From: Marinagarivorans cellulosilyticus | GTDB lineage: Bacteria; Pseudomonadota; Gammaproteobacteria; Pseudomonadales; Cellvibrionaceae | Length of the DNA: 64,000 nucleotides | Assembly: GCF_021655555.1 (NCBI RefSeq) | Contig: NZ_AP023086.1 | Coordinates: 3,688,685-3,752,684, forward strand | Direction of reading: 5' to 3' | Shown: positions 10,715 to 20,045 of the stretch, in pieces | Position numbering within the stretch: the stretch's first letter is position 1 | Layout: each line of letters starts with the position of its first letter | Notes under the pieces: generated by a model | Databases searched by the model: none | The model's input: only the letters and a program-made list of their open reading frames with translations | What the model was told of the DNA's origin: nothing | Program-made: the position numbers and the translations under genes

Positions 10715-11001
10715 TTCATTTCTTTCGCGAAGAAGGCACTCGCCTTTTTTAAAATTTCTTTCTCCATCCGCAATTCTTTAACTTCTTTTCGCAGCCGAAC
10801 AAGCTCTGCGCGCTCCTCGCAACTGGGAGCGACTCCGGTCTTTTGGGCCTCCTCATTGTCTTTCCAGCGATAGAGCAAGTTAGCCCTTATGCCCAGCGAT
10901 TCTGCCGCTTTCGCTACCGAATAACCCTCATTGGTCACTAGGGCAACGGCTTCTTTTTTGAATTCTTGGGTATAGACTCTATTTGTACGTTTTTTGGTCA
11001 T
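10711..11001 (-). CDS. IS3-family transposase OrfA, copy 1
   Basis: 96 aa protein with an N-terminal helix-turn-helix (residues about 8-50; YSVAKAAESLGIRANLLYRW) and a C-terminal leucine zipper-like helix (residues about 63-90). It binds the terminal repeats and regulates transposition. An A6G slippery run near its 3' end places orfB in the -1 frame, so an OrfAB transposase is expected. Confidence 0.95.
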   Translation of the reverse strand: MTKKRTNRVYTQEFKKEAVALVTNEGYSVAKAAESLGIRANLLYRWKDNEEAQKTGVAPSCEERAELVRLRKEVKELRMEKEILKKASAFFAKEMK

Positions 11002-11068
11002 ATCAACACCTCAATCTGCTGAGATTATTATCTCTTATTGATGTGTCCGGTTCTATTAGACCAGTACA

Positions 11069-11693
11069 TCGAGCCTTTGCTGCCGCCCAGGGAATAAGCG
11101 GCGCTCAGCTGGGCGAGTTCGCGCGCTTGGTTGGAGCGCGCCACCAAACTTCGGTCACCCTGAATCACCGCGCGGTAATCGGTCACCGTATCCAGCTGGT
11201 TGCTGTGGCCCAATTTCAGCAGTGTCCAGTGCCGGCCCAGGCTGCGGCTTTCGATAAACACCGACTCACCGTCTTTTATTTCGCTGAAATATTCGATATT
11301 GAAAGGCTCGTCCAGAAAGCGGTACGCGGGTTTGGTGCCGGAGGCATGCCGGTAGACCACCGCGCATTTCGGGCCCCGCGGGGTCATGTATTCAAAAATA
11401 ATCATGCTGGTCGGACGGGCGAGATAATAATCGGTGAAGCTCGTTTTCTTGCCGACCCGCTCCACCAACTCGGTGGGTATCGCCCCGTAAAAGAACGGCA
11501 CCAACTTTAATAGGGTCGTCTTGCCCGAGCCATTGCTGCCACTGATGTTGGCGTGCCTGGATAGCTTCACCTCCATGCGCTTGCGCGGAATGTGCGCGTC
11601 AATGCAGATGATTCTGATTAGACCTGGGGTCGCTAAATCTGTTGAAACAGCTTCGTTATTTTGCATCGAGTGTGGATTTTCACTTTTGCTCAA
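11069..11693 (-). pseudogene. jetC: jetC SMC ATPase, 5' part (N-terminal head)
   Basis: About 208 codons with a Walker A motif GSNGSGKT at about residues 52-59, the N-terminal half-head of a MukB/JetC-like SMC protein. Translation runs 41 bp into the IS (stop at 11028) and so ends prematurely. The longest frame begins at a TTG (11693); an ATG at 11666 (MQNNEAV) is at least as plausible, as neither has a strong ribosome-binding site. Without the C-terminal head no ATPase dimer can form, so the whole Wadjet-like complex should be inactive. It is the first gene of the operon, so the IS is also polar on jetB, jetA and jetD unless the IS supplies a promoter. Confidence 0.85.
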
Positions 11694-11989
11694 ATTTAAA
11701 TTATAAGAAAACGGCGGTTAATGCCGTTGAACATAACGCCAGTAGAGACAACCATGACAGTTAGTCTTGCAGACTCCGCCAACCGTTAAAGTCTAGACTC
11801 AGAACGGCAGAAAGGGCCACAGCCCAGACACCCTCTTAACATCTAAGCTGACCGCATGCCAATCCGGTTATTCCACTGGTTTATTTGTAGGTAGTTTAGC
11901 TTGAGTGCTGCTTAAAACCAGTACTCAGTTCATCGAAACTGCTTGGCTTTTCCAAAAGTCTTTAGGTGCTCAGTGGACAATTTTATCTA
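11694..11989. other. Intergenic spacer with an inverted repeat
   Basis: No gene is supported in these 296 bp between jetC and the 3' end of the Avs-like gene. It must contain the jetC promoter near 11700 (AT-rich TTATAATTTAAATT). An inverted repeat ACTGGTTT (11875-11882) / AAACCAGT (11915-11922) with a 32-nt loop lies just downstream of the Avs-like stop and may be a weak terminator. Confidence 0.4.
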
Positions 11990-14740
11990 TTAACTTGGTA
12001 ATCTAACTTCGCGGAAGGACTCTCCTAGCTGGAGAGCAGCGCTACGTCGATCTCCCATATCAACCAAAATATCGAGTATTCTCAAAAATTTCTTAGCCAA
12101 TGCTAAATTTAGTGGCGTATCACGATGTGCAAAAAACTGAACCAGTTCAGCTATACGAGCAGGAATAAATGTTCCGTGCCATCCCTTTAGATTATCGCTC
12201 CCTCCATGGATTATTGAGATAATTTGATTGGCAAATACCTCAGCCGGATAATATTCCTTGGATCTCTCGCAAAGAGTCAAATATGGATCCATTACGGACG
12301 CAGCCCAACCCCCAGCCCTAACAAATTTATCGACCAAAGGAATAATAAATCCAATATCTGACCAGTCCCCATTTACAAACCTGGCTGCTAGCTCCGCACG
12401 TTCGATGGAGACAAACATCAATGTCTCAACCAATCTCGGTTGATCAAACCCTGAAAATTTCCCACCTCTATAACTATCACGTTTGAAGACAGGAGCTTCC
12501 AGAAATCTATTAAGGCAAAGATCCAGTATCTGCTTGGCATCCTCTGGTATCACAGTCGCATCATATACATACCCACAAATGTAAGTACTTGTGAATGGAG
12601 ACAATAAAGCCCAGCAATTTTCGTCTTCCAATCGCATAACCGGATCAAACAAAATGGGTTGAAACTCATCGAAAGGAATAAGGCCTGCTACATGTCCCAG
12701 CCGCGAACCCAAAGCATGGGTCCATTCTATAATACGAGTGGGTGATTGATTTCTTCGTCCTCGCTTTACCCATGGAGGAGAGTTTTTTTCATTGGTCCAA
12801 ACGAGTACAGATGCAAAAAAATCAATAAGCAAACCTTTTGCTTCACTATTCAACACCTCTTCAAATGGAATTTTACTGATAATTTCCGAAGCTTTCTTTG
12901 AATTCCAGAAAACATCAGGCTCACCCCAGTTGACTGAAGTGTCTTCAATATCATTCCATTCGTAGTCTTCATGAAAATGAAATCTGTTCTCTTTTTCTTT
13001 ACTGACTCGAACCCATGCAGGGGGGGGTAATGGAAGTGGCGGCCATTGTTCACTCTGGGTATAAAACTCTATTGCCTTATGAATTGTAAGAGCAAAATCG
13101 TCAGTACTATCATCCAACGGTTCATCGTACTTCTGTCGACGAGGGATATGACACAACGAAAAAGCTAGCCAAAGTATGACCCAAACCAACTTTGGATCAT
13201 CAGACCACAGTTTGACCGCTTCTTCAATTACAGACAGGGACACTATCTCGAGTGGATATGTAACGAGACAAATCAAATCGATTGTTGCACTTTCAGTTGC
13301 AGTGCCATATCGAATTTCAGAACCAATAGCTTTCACAACGAAAATTAAATGGTGCCATGGAATGAGACTTTGCTCGGCCCACATTGGCCCACGCTTTTCT
13401 TTTAGACTAATTGCCCTGGATAATATACTACGTCCCCAATCAAGATCACTGTCGCCAACCCCGTCTCGGAAAGTAAGAGCTATGGCAGCTGCAGATGCAA
13501 CTGCTCCTCGACGAGTACCTATTTCCAATCGTTGATCTTCATCTCCGATAAAATCATCGGAATTCTCAAATAACGTATGGGAATCAATTTCCTTAGCAAA
13601 CTTTATTGCTCCATCTACAGTAAACCCTTCTCGCAGAACTTTATCTTTTAAACATTCCGATGCCCAGTTCCAAAGATTCGATTGTCGTAGGTATGTCGAT
13701 GCTTCTTTTGCCTTGGCAACATTTTCCGGAGTTGACGCAGATGGGCTCACATGAACAATAGCAATATCATCAGAGTTTTCTTCCGCTCGATATGTTTGAT
13801 AATTTTTCTCGTCTACCAATTCGGCATACTTATTCGCTTGAGCAGTCAAATGTTCAGTCGCGCCGCTAATTTTACGATGTTCTTCATATTGATAGGGAAG
13901 ATTATGCTTAAAATTTAAGATAACCTCGCTTATTCGCTGGCTGATTGATTCCCCAGAAAAAACAAACCTGGGCACCATCCATCTCAACTCTTTTTTTCGT
14001 ACCATGCGATTGTTAGCAGCTCGTATAGCATCCACGTGAGGCATATCGGCTCTATTCATAAACCCCATCAGATTTGCTGAAGACGAGAGATCTTGTCTCA
14101 TGCGATTGAAATCTGCAGCCAAAAGCCGTTGAGAAGAAACTAGAGATAGTGTTACTTCAGAAACAACCTCAGTGTGAATTGTAATCATTGATGCAATACC
14201 CAATGCTGCGATGCATTCGTTTCCTTCAAGGATTTCCTTCATCAACTCGTCAACATTCCTGCCTCGTTCTAATTCAGAAAAGCACCACTCTTCTAACGCC
14301 ATGAATCCACAGCCAATTGCATCCGGCGCCCACATCGATCGAAACCATAAATACTCTCTATCCGTCCCCCAAAATATTTGCTCTCCCCAAGGAAATGCAA
14401 TTTTCAAAGGTAGAGGGTTGCCCTCTGAATTATGAGAAAATTGGTGCAATTGTCGCCAAGAGGTCATCGCATGATTACAAAGGCTTTTCAGCAATCTCAA
14501 GGCTTCCTTCGGCATGTATGAGAAAAGAGAATGAAATGGCTCTCTAAGGGGTGAAGGCGGGTTGAAACTCCTATAATCTTTACGTAACGAAAGCCCGTCC
14601 CAGTCATGATCATTAAAACTGGATAAACTCATCGGAAACGAAAAATCATCTAACACTCTAAGATCGAGATCAGAACGCTCAGATTCCGGCTTAGCCAAAA
14701 GTTCTTGACGCATTTCCTCCCGTTTTAAAGATTCACGCTC
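11990..14740 (-). pseudogene. Avs-like STAND NTPase, C-terminal part (split by IS copy 2)
   Basis: About 917 codons of the giant gene that begins at 19995. It is helical, Trp/Leu-rich and AT-rich, with no motif I can name; in antiviral STAND proteins this region is the sensor that binds a phage protein. The local ATG at 14713 is not the native start: the frame is open to the IS edge (ERESLKREEMRQ) and connects with the fragment at 16050-16970 once the IS and one CTC copy are removed (RVARLE joined to RESLKREEM). Base composition is more AT-rich than the SMC operon beside it, hinting at a separate origin. Confidence 0.75.
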
Positions 14741-14807
14741 TGTACTGGTCTAATAGAACCGGACACATCAATAAGAGATAATAATCTCAGCAGATTGAGG
14801 TGTTGAT

Positions 14808-15098
14808 ATGACCAAAAAACGTACAAATAGAGTCTATACCCAAGAATTCAAAAAAGAAGCCGTTGCCCTAGTGACCAATGAGGGTTATTCGGTAGCGAAA
14901 GCGGCAGAATCGCTGGGCATAAGGGCTAACTTGCTCTATCGCTGGAAAGACAATGAGGAGGCCCAAAAGACCGGAGTCGCTCCCAGTTGCGAGGAGCGCG
15001 CAGAGCTTGTTCGGCTGCGAAAAGAAGTTAAAGAATTGCGGATGGAGAAAGAAATTTTAAAAAAGGCGAGTGCCTTCTTCGCGAAAGAAATGAAGTGA
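14808..15098 (+). CDS. IS3-family transposase OrfA, copy 2
   Basis: 96 aa, identical in sequence to the OrfA proteins of copies 1 and 3: N-terminal helix-turn-helix, C-terminal leucine zipper-like helix. It ends in an A6G slippery region and overlaps orfB by 4 bp. Confidence 0.95.
   Translation: MTKKRTNRVYTQEFKKEAVALVTNEGYSVAKAAESLGIRANLLYRWKDNEEAQKTGVAPSCEERAELVRLRKEVKELRMEKEILKKASAFFAKEMK
15059..15065 (+). promoter_or_regulatory. Programmed -1 frameshift site A_AAA_AAG in orfA
   Basis: Seven-base slippery run AAAAAAG positioned as A_AAA_AAG in the orfA frame. After a -1 slip the new frame reads GECLLRERNEV and continues without a stop into orfB (KFGFIDE). This is the classic way IS3 elements make the OrfAB transposase. 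The same site is present in the other two copies. Confidence 0.85.
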
Positions 15099-15970
15099 AA
15101 TTTGGCTTTATTGATGAGAGGTCGGCGGATTTCCCGGTACGACTACTGTGCCGTGTAATGAAAGTTGGTAAATCAGCATTTTACAGCTGGCGACAACGCC
15201 CCAAGCCTGTGATCAGTGCCGAAGATCTGCATGTAAATTCGCGAATGAAGGCGTTATTTGATCAAAGCCGGGGCAGCTTAGGCAGTCGCGAGCTAGCCAA
15301 AAAGCTTAACGAAGAAGGCATTACAATTGGCCGTGGAAAAACGCGGCGTCGCATGAAGTCTTTGGGGCTTATAGTGCAGCAGCGCACGGCTTACAAGGTT
15401 ACGACCAAACGCGATGAGCGCGCGGGTGTTGCCGATAATTTACTGAATCAAAACTTCAATCCGGTGGGAATTAACCAAGTATGGGCTGGTGATATTACCT
15501 ATTTGAAAACGACTCAAGGCTGGATGTACTTGGCGGTCGTTATGGATTTATATTCCCGGCGAATTGTTGGCTGGGCAATAGATAAGCGCATGACCACGTC
15601 GCTAATTTGCGAGGCAATTAATCGTGCGGTGGCAATAAGGCAGCCACCAAAAGGGCTGGTTTTTCACAGCGACCGCGGCTCTCAATATACAAGCAAGCGC
15701 TTTGGCAAACTCCTGAAGAGCCATGGCATTCGCGCTTCAATGGGGGATGTTGGCGCCTGCTGGGATAATGCCGTTGTTGAGCGTTTTTTTGGCAGTTTAA
15801 AGCACGACTGGCTTTTTAAAGTACCAATGCACTCTCGAAAATCTATGAAAAAAGATGTGGGTTTGTATATGAAATATTACAACAGTGATCGCCTTCACTC
15901 GGCGAATGACGACTTGTCGCCCGCTGCATATGAGCGAAGACATTTACAACAGGAGGCGCTTTATGGGTAA
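15095..15970 (+). CDS. IS3-family transposase OrfB, copy 2
   Basis: 291 aa DDE transposase domain, identical to copy 1 OrfB, with the D, D and E catalytic motifs intact and a TAA stop after ALYG. It lies in the -1 frame relative to orfA. Confidence 0.95.
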   Translation: MKFGFIDERSADFPVRLLCRVMKVGKSAFYSWRQRPKPVISAEDLHVNSRMKALFDQSRGSLGSRELAKKLNEEGITIGRGKTRRRMKSLGLIVQQRTAYKVTTKRDERAGVADNLLNQNFNPVGINQVWAGDITYLKTTQGWMYLAVVMDLYSRRIVGWAIDKRMTTSLICEAINRAVAIRQPPKGLVFHSDRGSQYTSKRFGKLLKSHGIRASMGDVGACWDNAVVERFFGSLKHDWLFKVPMHSRKSMKKDVGLYMKYYNSDRLHSANDDLSPAAYERRHLQQEALYG

Positions 15971-16049
15971 AAGGGTTCTGGCATTTATGCCAGGTTCATT
16001 TTATCCATAAAGTGGCAAAGAAATGTGTCCGGATCTATTGACCAGAACA

Positions 16050-16970
16050 CTCCAATCTAGCCACACGATCTTGCGGAAGTTCTTCTTTTAGAAATTTGAG
16101 AGTGAGGTCGACCAATAATTTGGGCGAAGTTTGAGCGACTAGCGGACTAAAGGAAACGATGTCTCTAAAACGATCCTCTGTGATTCTTTTAAGCTTTATT
16201 GTTCTTCTTAAGTAGCTTTGGGTAAGTTCCGGCTCGGATTTTGACGACCTCAGTAGCATCTGTTCCAGTGATTTTCTAAATTCGACTTGATTTGGAACTT
16301 CCTGCCAAAATGTAGTATTTTCGTCTGGCTGTTTCGATGCGGTTGCAATATCAATTCGTTCCAACCATGAAGCACAGAGATTCAAAATCGCTCGTGATGT
16401 TGGGTTAGACAATTCAGAAAGCCCGTTTTGCCAAACTTCGAAAATAGCAACAACATCTGGATAGAGTTTCTGGGGGATCGATGATATACGCCGAACAACA
16501 AAATTGATTAGCCGCCGCCAGGCAGAAAAATCTGAAGGCCAGCCAAGGTAATCAGCAATACGTTGTCGTTGTTCAACAGGGAGTTTTCCTGCAAGAATTC
16601 CAGTGTTTGGTGAGGTTTTTTCAGCCTGAAACCATACCAAAACCTTCTTTAGAAATCGAAAATCATCAGCAAATGTCGCTTTCTCAAATTGCTCTTCATG
16701 CTGTTCGAATTTGGCATTTCCAACTGGGCCCGCAAGCCATGCTCGTTGCCATTGAGACCTTAGCTCCGGATCTTCGGTCTGACTGAGGTAGTCTATCCAG
16801 CCATCCCCATTAAAAAACTCCCATTGAGAAACCAGTTCCACAACCCTGGCAACGGCCGGAGGCTCGCCGCACTTCTTTATTTCGCAGATCCATTCTGCTT
16901 CTTGATCTGCCAAGACATAAAAGAAAGCCCATTCGAAAAAGATATCGTGTGTGAACCTGACTGATATTCC
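16050..16970 (-). pseudogene. Avs-like STAND NTPase, middle part (after an in-frame TGA)
   Basis: Continuation, in the same frame, of the NTPase fragment ending at the TGA 16971-16973. The first codons read GISVRFTHDIFFEWAF, a typical STAND winged-helix/linker sequence, so the TGA is a nonsense mutation inside a conserved region and not a genuine gene end. A TTG at 16913 gives the longest local frame, but it is not a native start. The rest is helical repeats of unknown fold up to the IS edge at 16049. Confidence 0.78.
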
Positions 16971-18183
16971 TCAACGTACTTGTTGAAGAATTCCGTCGGC
17001 TATTAGTCCATCAATTTGATCTACCGAGCCAAGCTGACTTATTCGAATTGGCTTACTCAGTTCTCTTGAGCGAATTCTCGCCAGTTCAAGCAATACTCGT
17101 TGACGTAATAATACATTTTTGCCATCAGCGTCGTATCCACCACGAAGCCACCAATGCTCAATTAAATCTATCTCAGACCCGGGAACGAATTTAGTAGTTC
17201 TTGCGTCACCTCTATAACCTTGATCAAGAATCTTTGCAAAAAAGGGACGACGAACAATTTCTTGCACCTGTTGCACGCCGAAAAGAAGACTCCTCAAATG
17301 AGGTTTTGCTTTCGCCAGAATTTCCGCCTCATCATCATTCAAGTGATTTACGGGAAGTGTTTCGATCGTTTCCTGACTCAAAAAGTTTTCAAGCCAATTT
17401 CGAAGCACCTCAATCCCTGTATCACGAAGAGAAACAACAATTTTCCAGTTGTCTAATAATTTCGATTGTGTGATAACCCGAAACAAGTCCAGAACAATTG
17501 GCTGCTGTGACTTTTCAATACGATCAATGGCATCTATAAACAGAATTGGCGTACCTGATGCTCCGACCTCTACGAGTAGGGTTTCCAAAGAAACACCAGA
17601 AAGACCCTGCGACGCTGCATAGCTAATCCAACCGGTGCCTTCAAGTTGTTCCGCTTTTAAGAAGAGTGTCGGACCAATTTCTAATGATCGTTGAACTTCA
17701 CTACGAACTAAAACAGATTTACCGCTGCCTGGCAGGCCTGTAATTTGGACAAGCCTTACCTTCTTCAGTTTTGAACTCAATTTATCAACAAGTGAGCTTC
17801 TATCAAGCTTTGTTCCACCTACATCATCAGGTATTAATGCAGCATATCCTTTCGCCAGAGCTGAAATTGTATTCAGATCGCCGCGTAAGGAGTTCGCACC
17901 AATAAGGCGTGTATTTTGAGAAATTAATCGCACAAGCCTGGCACGATTAAACTGACCTGACCTTCCCGAAGATGCTCTCGCGAGTTGTACAAGTTGAGAC
18001 CACACTAGTGGAGCTTTTGAGGCCTCGTCCGGCGACAAACAATCCCGAATTCGATTGATTGCTTCTGCTGGATCTTTCTCACCTTCTCGAAGAAAGCCAA
18101 ACTCAATAATTACAAAGTGCGAAAGAAATTGATAAACCTCATCGTTTGTACAGGTGCTTCCCTTAGCAACTTCGAGCAACGAT
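16971..18183 (-). pseudogene. Avs-like STAND NTPase, ATPase part
   Basis: About 403 codons carrying the NTPase core: Walker A GLPGSGKS (about residues 148-155 of this part) and Walker B-type ILFIDAIDR (212-220), as in STAND P-loop proteins. It ends at an in-frame TGA (16971-16973). Upstream the frame is open to the IS copy 3 boundary and joins the nuclease fragment at 19493 (NDIVSLLEVAKG) when the IS and one GAT copy are removed. The local TTG start at 18179 is an artefact of the insertion. STAND NTPases in Avs systems oligomerise on sensing a phage protein and activate an N-terminal effector. Confidence 0.82.
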
Positions 18184-19138
18184 TGTTCTGGTCAATAGAT
18201 CCGGACACATTTCTTTGCCACTTTATGGATAAAATGAACCTGGCATAAATGCCAGAACCCTTATACCCATAAAGCGCCTCCTGTTGTAAATGTCTTCGCT
18301 CATATGCAGCGGGCGACAAGTCGTCATTCGCCGAGTGAAGGCGATCACTGTTGTAATATTTCATATACAAACCCACATCTTTTTTCATAGATTTTCGAGA
18401 GTGCATTGGTACTTTAAAAAGCCAGTCGTGCTTTAAACTGCCAAAAAAACGCTCAACAACGGCATTATCCCAGCAGGCGCCAACATCCCCCATTGAAGCG
18501 CGAATGCCATGGCTCTTCAGGAGTTTGCCAAAGCGCTTGCTTGTATATTGAGAGCCGCGGTCGCTGTGAAAAACCAGCCCTTTTGGTGGCTGCCTTATTG
18601 CCACCGCACGATTAATTGCCTCGCAAATTAGCGACGTGGTCATGCGCTTATCTATTGCCCAGCCAACAATTCGCCGGGAATATAAATCCATAACGACCGC
18701 CAAGTACATCCAGCCTTGAGTCGTTTTCAAATAGGTAATATCACCAGCCCATACTTGGTTAATTCCCACCGGATTGAAGTTTTGATTCAGTAAATTATCG
18801 GCAACACCCGCGCGCTCATCGCGTTTGGTCGTAACCTTGTAAGCCGTGCGCTGCTGCACTATAAGCCCCAAAGACTTCATGCGACGCCGCGTTTTTCCAC
18901 GGCCAATTGTAATGCCTTCTTCGTTAAGCTTTTTGGCTAGCTCGCGACTGCCTAAGCTGCCCCGGCTTTGATCAAATAACGCCTTCATTCGCGAATTTAC
19001 ATGCAGATCTTCGGCACTGATCACAGGCTTGGGGCGTTGTCGCCAGCTGTAAAATGCTGATTTACCAACTTTCATTACACGGCACAGTAGTCGTACCGGG
19101 AAATCCGCCGACCTCTCATCAATAAAGCCAAATTTCAC
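18110..19138 (-). CDS. IS3-family transposase OrfB, copy 3, with stop-loss extension
   Basis: Same DDE transposase as in copies 1 and 2 for its first 291 residues, but the TAA stop after ALYG has become TAT (a single T-to-A-type change at about 18264). The frame continues through the IS end and 74 bp into the Avs-like gene, giving 342 aa. Catalytic residues are unchanged. Whether the 51-residue tail affects activity is unknown. Confidence 0.93.
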   Translation of the reverse strand: MKFGFIDERSADFPVRLLCRVMKVGKSAFYSWRQRPKPVISAEDLHVNSRMKALFDQSRGSLGSRELAKKLNEEGITIGRGKTRRRMKSLGLIVQQRTAYKVTTKRDERAGVADNLLNQNFNPVGINQVWAGDITYLKTTQGWMYLAVVMDLYSRRIVGWAIDKRMTTSLICEAINRAVAIRQPPKGLVFHSDRGSQYTSKRFGKLLKSHGIRASMGDVGACWDNAVVERFFGSLKHDWLFKVPMHSRKSMKKDVGLYMKYYNSDRLHSANDDLSPAAYERRHLQQEALYGYKGSGIYARFILSIKWQRNVSGSIDQNNRCSKLLREAPVQTMRFINFFRTL

Positions 19139-19492
19139 TTCATTTCTTTCGCGAAGAAGGCACTCGCCTTTTTTAAAATTTCTTTCTCCATCCGCAATTC
19201 TTTAACTTCTTTTCGCAGCCGAACAAGCTCTGCGCGCTCCTCGCAACTGGGAGCGACTCCGGTCTTTTGGGCCTCCTCATTATCTTTCCAGCGATAGAGC
19301 AAGTTAGCCCTTATGCCCAGCGATTCTGCCGCTTTCGCTACCGAATAACCCTCATTGGTCACTAGGGCAACGGCTTCTTTTTTGAATTCTTGGGTATAGA
19401 CTCTATTTGTACGTTTTTTGGTCATATCAACACCTCAATCTGCTGAGATTATTATCTCTTATTGATGTGTCCGGTTCTATTAGACCAGTACA
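18184..19492 (-). mobile_element. IS3-family insertion sequence, copy 3 (1,309 bp)
   Basis: Same ends and length as the other copies, minus orientation, flanked by a perfect GAT direct repeat (18181-18183 and 19493-19495). It differs from copy 1 by at least two substitutions: the orfB stop and a silent GAC-to-GAT change in orfA. It interrupts the Avs-like gene between its nuclease and NTPase domains. Confidence 0.96.
19135..19425 (-). CDS. IS3-family transposase OrfA, copy 3
   Basis: 96 aa, protein-identical to the other two OrfA copies despite one silent base difference. Helix-turn-helix N-terminus, zipper-like C-terminus, A6G slippery site near the end, 4-bp overlap with orfB. Confidence 0.95.
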   Translation of the reverse strand: MTKKRTNRVYTQEFKKEAVALVTNEGYSVAKAAESLGIRANLLYRWKDNEEAQKTGVAPSCEERAELVRLRKEVKELRMEKEILKKASAFFAKEMK

Positions 19493-19995
19493 GATACAAT
19501 ATCGTTCTTAACTGCAACACTATCTTCACTGGCGTTGCCCCCTTTGGCAAACCGAGAATCAAAGTGGTCGCACGTCACACTTTCACGAGCCAGGTCACAG
19601 AGTGTGGCTAGGGCTCGCTTTTTGGCGGCACTTATTGTGCCAACAGCGGCGCCATAACGATCAATGTCGATACGAAAATCGGCATTTTTAAGAGTAAACC
19701 AGCTATCACGAATGATATCGCGAAAATCCTCATTGGATTTAGCACTGCTTATTGTGAGTGACCGTTTTACTTGTAAACTCAGTCGCGCGGGATTACCGTT
19801 CGAGTCTTCGAAATCGACTATTACATCATCGAGTGGTTGACCAAAGTCTCGCTGTTGAACAGAGACCCGAACAACAGTTCGATCATTAATACCCGGAGCA
19901 TAAGCTTCCGCCAGAAGTGTAGAAAGATAATACGCGGCAACATCGCCTTCATAGGTAAAGCCTTCACCTCCGGCCAACTCTGATGATTGCGTCAT
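19493..19995 (-). pseudogene. Avs-like STAND NTPase, N-terminal nuclease part (Cap4/DUF4297-like)
   Basis: True 5' end of the giant gene: ATG at 19995 with a GGGGA ribosome-binding site just upstream. The domain shows a PD-(D/E)xK-like pattern: acidic LDDVIVDF (D56/D57) followed by LSLQVKR (Q75, K77), as in the Cap4/DUF4297 nuclease family that forms the effector of several Avs and CBASS proteins. Translation stops just inside IS copy 3. Rebuilt without both IS elements, the gene spans about 1,794 codons including the stop, the usual size of Avs proteins. It lies 50 bp downstream of kfrA-like and may be cotranscribed with it. Confidence 0.75.
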
Positions 19996-20045
19996 AGAAT
20001 CCCCATTTTTTGATGCTTCGATATTGTATAGGCGAAGTTAACATA

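Larger units (their letters stand above)
9760..11068 (-). mobile_element. IS3-family insertion sequence, copy 1 (1,309 bp)
   Basis: Both ends are defined by comparison of three copies in the window: one end begins TGTACTGGTCTAATAGAACC (here at 11068 reading left), the other TGTTCTGGTCAATAGATCC (here at 9760), imperfect terminal inverted repeats starting with TG. It is flanked by a 3-bp direct repeat TCG (9757-9759 and 11069-11071), the target duplication. It contains overlapping orfA and orfB on the minus strand. It is inserted inside jetC and abolishes the reading frame. Confidence 0.96.
14741..16049 (+). mobile_element. IS3-family insertion sequence, copy 2 (1,309 bp, inverted)
   Basis: Same ends and length as copies 1 and 3 but in the opposite orientation. 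It is flanked by a perfect CTC direct repeat (14738-14740 and 16050-16052). It carries intact orfA and orfB on the plus strand and interrupts the Avs-like gene between codons for L-E and R-E. The intact target repeat shows that it inserted here and was not moved by later recombination. Confidence 0.96.

Noticed and set aside
9760..16049. Composite transposon bounded by two IS copies
   Set aside because: Each copy has its own target repeat (TCG, CTC), so they inserted separately rather than as one unit.
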